Assembly (NCBI GenBank): GCA_914767715.1
Contig: OU612070.1
Coordinates: 4,667,501-4,731,500, forward strand
DNA: 64,000 nt
Source: Membranipora membranacea
Taxonomy: Eukaryota > Bryozoa > Gymnolaemata > Cheilostomatida > Membraniporidae
Reading direction: 5' to 3'
In this document: positions 58,032-64,000 of the stretch, piece by piece
How positions within the stretch are numbered: the first letter of the stretch is position 1
Layout: each line of letters begins with the position of its first letter
Made by a program: the position numbers and the translations under genes
The notes under the pieces: generated by a model
Told to the model about the DNA's origin: nothing
Seen by the model: the letters and a program-made list of their open reading frames with translations, nothing else
The model's database searches: none

Positions 58032-59672
58032 CAAATTCACCAATTTCACTTCAAAGAAATTAAACCCATTGTCAATTACAGACAGTATTGTGATCGTGGT
58101 CATTAAGCAAAACTTGAAATGGTTATTTAGTATGGTTTCCATGTCTTCCGCCTTGAAGAAGAGTGTTTCTGTTTGGTTTTGTAATTTGTTCGCTAATAAA
58201 TTATGCTGATCTTCTGAAGGTGGACATGTATATATGCATTGATAAGATGATGTATGATAAGATTGCTCACGGCATTGTACACCTGAGGCTAGGGAGTGCA
58301 CCAGCTGAGAAATATCTATTTGCACCAAAAATAGACACATACATACAATACATGATACATGCAAACCAAGCCTCAGCAAGCTGCCAAAAAGACCATTCGT
58401 TGATGTAGTTCAGAAACAATAGCCTTTTTCTCTGGTGTCTGTGATGTCAATAAATCATAAATGGTTGATAAATCACTGACAGCAGAGCAAGTCTGCTGCA
58501 GAAATAACTTTCCTGATACCTACAAAGTGACAAGAGAATAACCATTGATACAATTAATTCATTAATTAATGAAGAGAAGTTCTTGGAGTCGATCATTTAT
58601 GGGATGTATTCTTATTCTGAAGTGGGAATTTTTGGATTGATTAATATTTAATGTAATACCAATTCGCATCAATGCTCAAAAGGCCTGTAACTTCATTTTT
58701 GTCTCAGAATTTGCCAAATTGTGATGGATGATTTAGTTTCTCTTTGACGAAAACAACATGTGTATTGAAGTATTTGACTAATAGAGTTTCAGATAACATA
58801 TATTGTCCAATTGAAAACATCATTCTAAAGTGAGGTCACAACATTTCAATTAATACACTTTCTCATATCCGGATGTGGGCGGTACAAAATTCAAGTGTGA
58901 CTTTGGGGAGAGAAACTTTTGGGCCCAGAAGTCACTACTTTAGAATCTACAGTATCATGAGAATCTTCAATGAAAGTCAGTGAGAGCAAAAGCATAGTCA
59001 TTTCAAGCCCTTGAGTCAAACGGACACCGTCTTGGTAAGTCATAAAATGATTCACTTGAAGTATATGATAGCAAAATGCTTATGCAGGTGCTTATTTTGT
59101 GAGGGCTATTGTGTTAGTGTAGTAGTGCATTGTACTCATTCATATTCTGTTTGGAAGTTAATTTCTTACTGTAATTATTTACTTTGAGCTCCTTGGGCCT
59201 ACTTACCAATACATGCTGCTATGACTATGCTATACCTGTGTCACTTTAATCCCTCCCCTACCTCAACCACTGGACAGGCAGAAAGTCTTGAGCCCAGAAC
59301 CCCCTCCCCAACCCTATGTTTTGTTCCCACAGCTGTGTTTATTTTGTTGCTTCACGATTCTGTGCACTCTATGCGACTGAAAACAAGACTCATGTTTTTT
59401 ACACAGATCCTGTGTTGTCTTGTGAACAACCAAGTTATCCAGCTTAATGAACACTAGGTCTTGCAGTGGAAGATGAGTCTATTATTTCTTTTCATCCTGA
59501 TGAATGTTGTATTATTATTCAGATTATTGAGAGTGTAGTTGTAGTTATCCAATATTGTTTGGGTTCGCATTCTGATGAAGCCTAAGTAAGCTTAACACAG
59601 TATTTCTCTCAGAGATACAACATATCCAAACATAAATTACGTCACAAAAAAAACACTCATATCAAATTACAG
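58032..59672. other. Divergent promoter region of the unknown minus gene and the channel gene
   Basis: A strong donor, CGTCTTG followed by GTAAGT, at 59034/59035 (+) pairs with the acceptor AAATTACAG at 59672 just before the channel start. The first, non-coding exon of the channel gene therefore probably ends at 59034. A 78-codon frame at 59221-59457 lies in that intron and is not supported. Confidence 0.45.
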
Positions 59673-59699
59673 GTAAAGACACGTGGGGAGCCACTCATC

Positions 59700-62600
59700 A
59701 TGAGTGTTTCAGATAGTGACGTATCTCCTGGCCTTCCCAGTGCGTCTAATGGCCAGGCAGGCCAAGCCATCACAATACAAGTCGACATGAATCTCACTGA
59801 CATTACATCTGACACACTTCCTTCTCATGCACACAACTTTGGTAACAGGTAAGATCAAAGGATTAATGAATAAGCTCTGAGATGTTATTATGCATCTTTA
59901 TTTATATTTCTAGATGGGCGTCTTTTGTGAGTTGATTATGAATTATCATGTAATAGCCCCATCCACTTATTTGGATTTGTGTTCAGTTTAGCAAACCCTT
60001 TAATCCATAGTTATTCACTCTAACATGAAAAGTCATACAAAGCCATTTACCTCGGATGTCACTCAAAGTTTCTTTAGCAGACGTTGTCTGAATTGCCAAT
60101 AGTAATGGACAAGCCATCAAACTCAGAAATATTTTACTCACTATATTAATGCTCCAAAAATAGACAACCCATTAAAGCGTGAAGGCCTCACATCAGGCAC
60201 CATGATGATTTTTCATACCTGTTGAGGGGAGATTCTGACTGAATAGTTACATCATCAGAGTAATTGATCTGACAACTTATCTCCACCCCTTCAATTATTG
60301 AGCTTATCTATCAATTTCTCAGATAACACTATTGTGTTCCTGATTAACTCACAATTATCTACTTACATCGGCTATTTATATCATGCATAATACCGATATA
60401 TCTATATAAACATAGCGAACTTCTAACTTATTCGTTTGATACCAGCTTTGTTTGGGACCCATGCATTAGCCATTCTCCCAGACCATCATGCTTTAGTGGG
60501 CATATAACTGATTTCCTACTCTGGAATCAAAATAGGGTTTACCAAAAGCTGTCTTCTGTCTTGAATTAAGCAGAATATATTACCATGCTAATTGACAAGC
60601 GCTACAGCCAGTTCATGCATAACTTATCTACAAATCTGTTTTTTTTTATAGCAATACACATCCTAATGGGCCTCCTGAGCCTTTGATGGAGTCAAAAAAC
60701 AATGAGGCTGCGTCTGACATCAACAAGATATTCTCCGAGAGTCTGCGACACAAATTTGATGATGACGTGAGTTACGTTTCAAATATACCATCTTATGCAT
60801 TTTTTATGTGAAGAAACCGAGGTGGCCACGCTCACAATGATCATGCTTGCTACACATGTCATTTCCATGGACTAAAGCCTAGAGTTTTAAGAATATGGCA
60901 TAGTTAGGCCAGTTGTCGACTCTTTTGTCGTGGTGTATCAGACAGGAGAGTCGAATCAGAGCTAACTATAAGCCTGGTTTGTTGTGACACTGATCATTTT
61001 TTTACAGCAAAAAACTTGAGTGTGTTGTCATGTGAAGTTTTCTATGAATCTATCTGTTCTAGAATATACTGTTAGCTGCTACACTTGTGAGGGACGCAAA
61101 GTCGAACCGATTCCTTGACTTTAAATCTGACAAAGAATCACACAGGTACGAATTGATGATGTGACTTCTAACATTACAACTAACACTTTGGTGTGAAAAA
61201 CACTAGCTGTAATCTTTTGACCTTCTTTGCTCAATGCAATCACAGCTCCCTCTAATCCAGAGCATTCATAACTATTCAAGATCTGAATATCTACTGATAT
61301 TTCAATGTGGATCAAGTTTTTGTATATCTATATTAGTCAATGATGCTGAATGGTTGTTAATTGTAGCTGAATATCTACATATAGTCCCTCCTGTCTATTT
61401 TACAGATTGTACACCCTGTATCACCATCCAGCCTTTAAGTATGTTCAGTACTTGGCTATATTTATTATTCTTGGGCTAGCTTGCTTTGAGGAACCTGCCA
61501 TGTGGCCTGTCGAGTTCTGGGTGAGTTCTTGTATTTTACTTTTGATGATCAAGCTTTAGCCCCTTGGGTTCTCTCAGATTCAAAAGGTGGGAAATTTTTG
61601 CGATGAAATAATATATGTGATTAGGACATGAATAAAAAGCTAAATTATGAAGGTCATCTGCTGATATTTTGGGACCCAATTCGACATGTAGAGCTCTCCA
61701 TTGGGAGAACACATTTTTGTACCTGTATTTGTCTCTAACTTGTTTGCAAACATATGTGGGTGACATATGTCCCAATCAGCCTGCTGTGATTGATATCGGA
61801 TTGTAGCAAGGTGTTTTTCCGGATTTTATAAAAAATTTCATATGATTAGGCATTGTGGCGATCATCAAAATTCCCCAATGTCCCTGAAGCCATCTTTGGT
61901 ATGAAAAATTAATTCACCCATCAGCTGTGATTGTAAACAATTTTAATTATCTTTGATATAAATGTTAGACTGTTGGCCATAGGCATTACATGATATATAA
62001 CATTATATTACATTTTGTAGGCTTGTCAGATTGTGGAGTTGATCATGTACTGTTATCTCGGTTTTCGGGTCATACATCTAGCCAGCTTTCAGCATAAAAC
62101 TACTTTTTGGAAGGATAAAAAGAATGCAACAGCCATAGGTCTTATCGCTGTGAGTATATCAATAGTGATACAAATCTTTCTAAATATTACATTTTATAAT
62201 TATACGATACATGATATCGGTATAAAGAAGAGATTTAATTTTGACTGTCTATGCTGTTGGGAATTGTGTTGAACTTCATAGTCGCTTATCACCTGAATAG
62301 TCTGATAATCACTGTTAGTTTAATGTTGCCGCTAGTCCCTGCTGACCAAACACTTAGTTAAGTAAAAAACAATGATAGTTTTGTAGTTCCCATAATGCAC
62401 AATTTACTTGTATCGGTTTTTTGCTGGCAATGAATAAAGTTTGTCTGTCTAATGTATTGCATATGACGAAGCAGATATCTGGTTTTGACTTTGTAGTTAT
62501 GCATCATTGACATCATAGTATACTCAATATGGATAAGTTTAGCCCCAGATACGAATCCAGTGAGATGGTCACGTCCACTGAGACCCCTCTTCATCATCAA

Positions 62601-63037
62601 CTTTCCTCAGGCTAGACAGGTCAGTTTTTCTCACAGATCATAGCGTTGATTTGGTTATATTGAGATGTTTGTGGCCGTCATTTATGATAAGATGCCTACG
62701 ATATATGAATTCACACTTGCAAATAACAATATTATTGTCAAAAACTATCTATTTATAAATGACCATATAGTGGCTGATATATGTCTTCTGTTCTTCTATG
62801 GAGCAAATGATTATTGTGAATCTCTTTTTATACCAATCAATGTTAAAATTGTTTTATACTAGACACTGCTAACAATGGTCACATGGTTTTTTTTTATAGT
62901 GACTTTAATCTTTTTCAGATTCGGAGAGCGTTCAGGAACATCAGACGGACGTTAATAGAAATAGTGTTTGTTCTTATTCTATTCTTCTTCAGTATAATGA
63001 TCTTCGCTCTAATGGCCCTCAAGCTGTTTGATGGAAG
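59700..63037 (+). CDS. TPCN: Two-pore channel (TPC), 5' part; continues past the right edge
   Basis: Coding exons: 59700-59848, 60652-60766, 61063-61145, 61406-61520, 62021-62149, 62497-62619, 62919-63037, all in phase, giving about 278 aa of an expected 750-850. TPCs are endolysosomal cation channels with two six-helix repeats. Residues 1-100 are a cytosolic tail. ILLAATLVRDAKSNRFLDF precedes S1 (YVQYLAIFIILGLACFEEP, with the family's E-x-P-like end). S2 is IVELIMYCYLGFRVIHL. S3 is LCIIDIIVYSIWIS. S4 carries basic residues in VRWSRPLRPLFIINF and QIRRAFRNIRRTLIEIVF. S5 is VFVLILFFFSIMIFALMALKLF. Pore helix, S6 and repeat II lie beyond the window. Which TPC paralogue (1, 2 or 3) is not settled. 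The last visible exon ends in phase 2. Confidence 0.8.
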
Positions 63038-64000
63038 GTATGTGTTGAAGCCTTATTTTAAAAGTAATGATAGATGTCAAACAGGCAACATTTCAACAGC
63101 AGATCACCGGGTCTGGCCCAATGATAAATCCTCTGCGGTTTCAGTACCTCCTACATCACTACATATGTGCATGTCCCTGTGTACATGACACTATATTGAT
63201 AGTTGGTGGTGAAATCATAAAGATTGTTTTGTTGTGCTCCCATTTCAATTGGGAAGACAACTCCCTCATTCTGTTGCCCATCAGTAAGTGAACCTCAATC
63301 AGTAAACCAAAGTAAATACCCTGTACTTGTCAATTAGGTTAAGACTCTCGATTTTGTCCCAATTATTTAACACACAATCTTCACAATTACTTCCTGCATT
63401 TATAAAGTGAAGAAATGCTCAGAAAGTAAGTGGCTGTCCTAAATACCATTGATCCCAAGAGCCCACTATAGAGCCAGAGTGTTCCTTGTCCTCAATGCTA
63501 TCCCAACCTTGAATTATTGAAACCTGAAAAATATGGATGCCCAGCATAAGTTATCTCAGTCCAGTCCAAACTTTAATCAACCATCCTAGATTCAAATCTA
63601 GCATCCAATTTGGCGATTTCATTAATATATTGTTTCAATTTAATTCATGAAGTTCCCACAATGTGCTTGAAATCCTTAATAAATCGCTGAACTCAAAACT
63701 GCCAAGTGCGAATCAATTACCTGAGATAGAAAGAAAGCTATTCAAGTATATACTCTTCTGGTCTTGAAATGATAAATTCCAGCTATTTAATTCTCTAGCA
63801 ATTATAGCACACATGATAAGTAAGTGATTTAGCTATTTTGTCACGGTGTGTTATTACCAGCTACCCCGGTAGTGAAAACACAAAAAGTTTTGCTGTTGAA
63901 TATTTTTTGTGTCAATGGTATAAGAGTTGTTATGTGTCATGTTGAATGTTACAAGTAGGTTTATATAAGATAATAAGTTATATTATATATATATTATATA
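63038..64000. other. Intron of the channel gene to the right edge
   Basis: No exon encoding the pore helix or S6 is seen here. The stretch is AT-rich and ends in a TA-rich run at 63983-64000. Confidence 0.5.

Noticed and set aside
1-64000. CRISPR array, rRNA or prokaryotic operon
   Set aside because: No spaced palindromic repeats with unique spacers, no rRNA-like blocks, and the spliced genes show the DNA is eukaryotic.

Overview
The window looks like nuclear DNA from an animal, probably an aquatic invertebrate. Genes have many short introns with GT/AG borders, codons split in consistent phases, AT-rich introns and intergenic DNA, and several non-LTR retrotransposon relics. The gene content is metazoan: PQBP1, ANGEL, an ANTP-class homeobox gene, BTBD9, PIG-T and a two-pore channel. 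I cannot name the species. All exon models come from reading splice sites and phases by eye; no alignment was run.

Layout. 1-3850 holds two decayed non-LTR retrotransposons facing opposite ways. 4103-4611 has two exon-like scraps on the minus strand. 5591-7861 (-) is PQBP1 in six coding exons (253 aa). 8651-10150 is a third retrotransposon relic, lying between the divergent PQBP1 and ANGEL. 11830-17470 (+) is ANGEL in nine coding exons (531 aa), with large tandem arrays in two introns. 18945-22691 (-) is a four-exon homeobox gene (336 aa), probably Msx-like. 25947-35192 (-) is BTBD9 in 14 coding exons (696 aa), with a 12-bp satellite and two fold-back insertions in its introns. 36736-37228 is a non-autonomous DNA transposon. 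38479-41091 (+) is PIG-T in two coding exons (580 aa), with a 632-bp fold-back element in its intron. 41396-49849 (-) is a 14-exon gene for a 1,376-aa disordered protein I do not recognise. 51287-58031 (-) is an eight-exon gene of unknown function whose model has two unresolved phase breaks; a two-exon small ORF lies antisense in one of its introns. 59700 to the right edge (+) is the 5' part of a two-pore channel gene.

The genes do not form a pathway. They cover mRNA splicing (PQBP1), RNA processing or turnover (ANGEL), development (homeobox), a BTB/discoidin adaptor (BTBD9), GPI anchoring in the ER (PIG-T) and an endolysosomal cation channel. The most notable items are the two unrecognised multi-exon genes, the small nested ORF, and a set of fold-back insertions whose target-site duplications can still be read.
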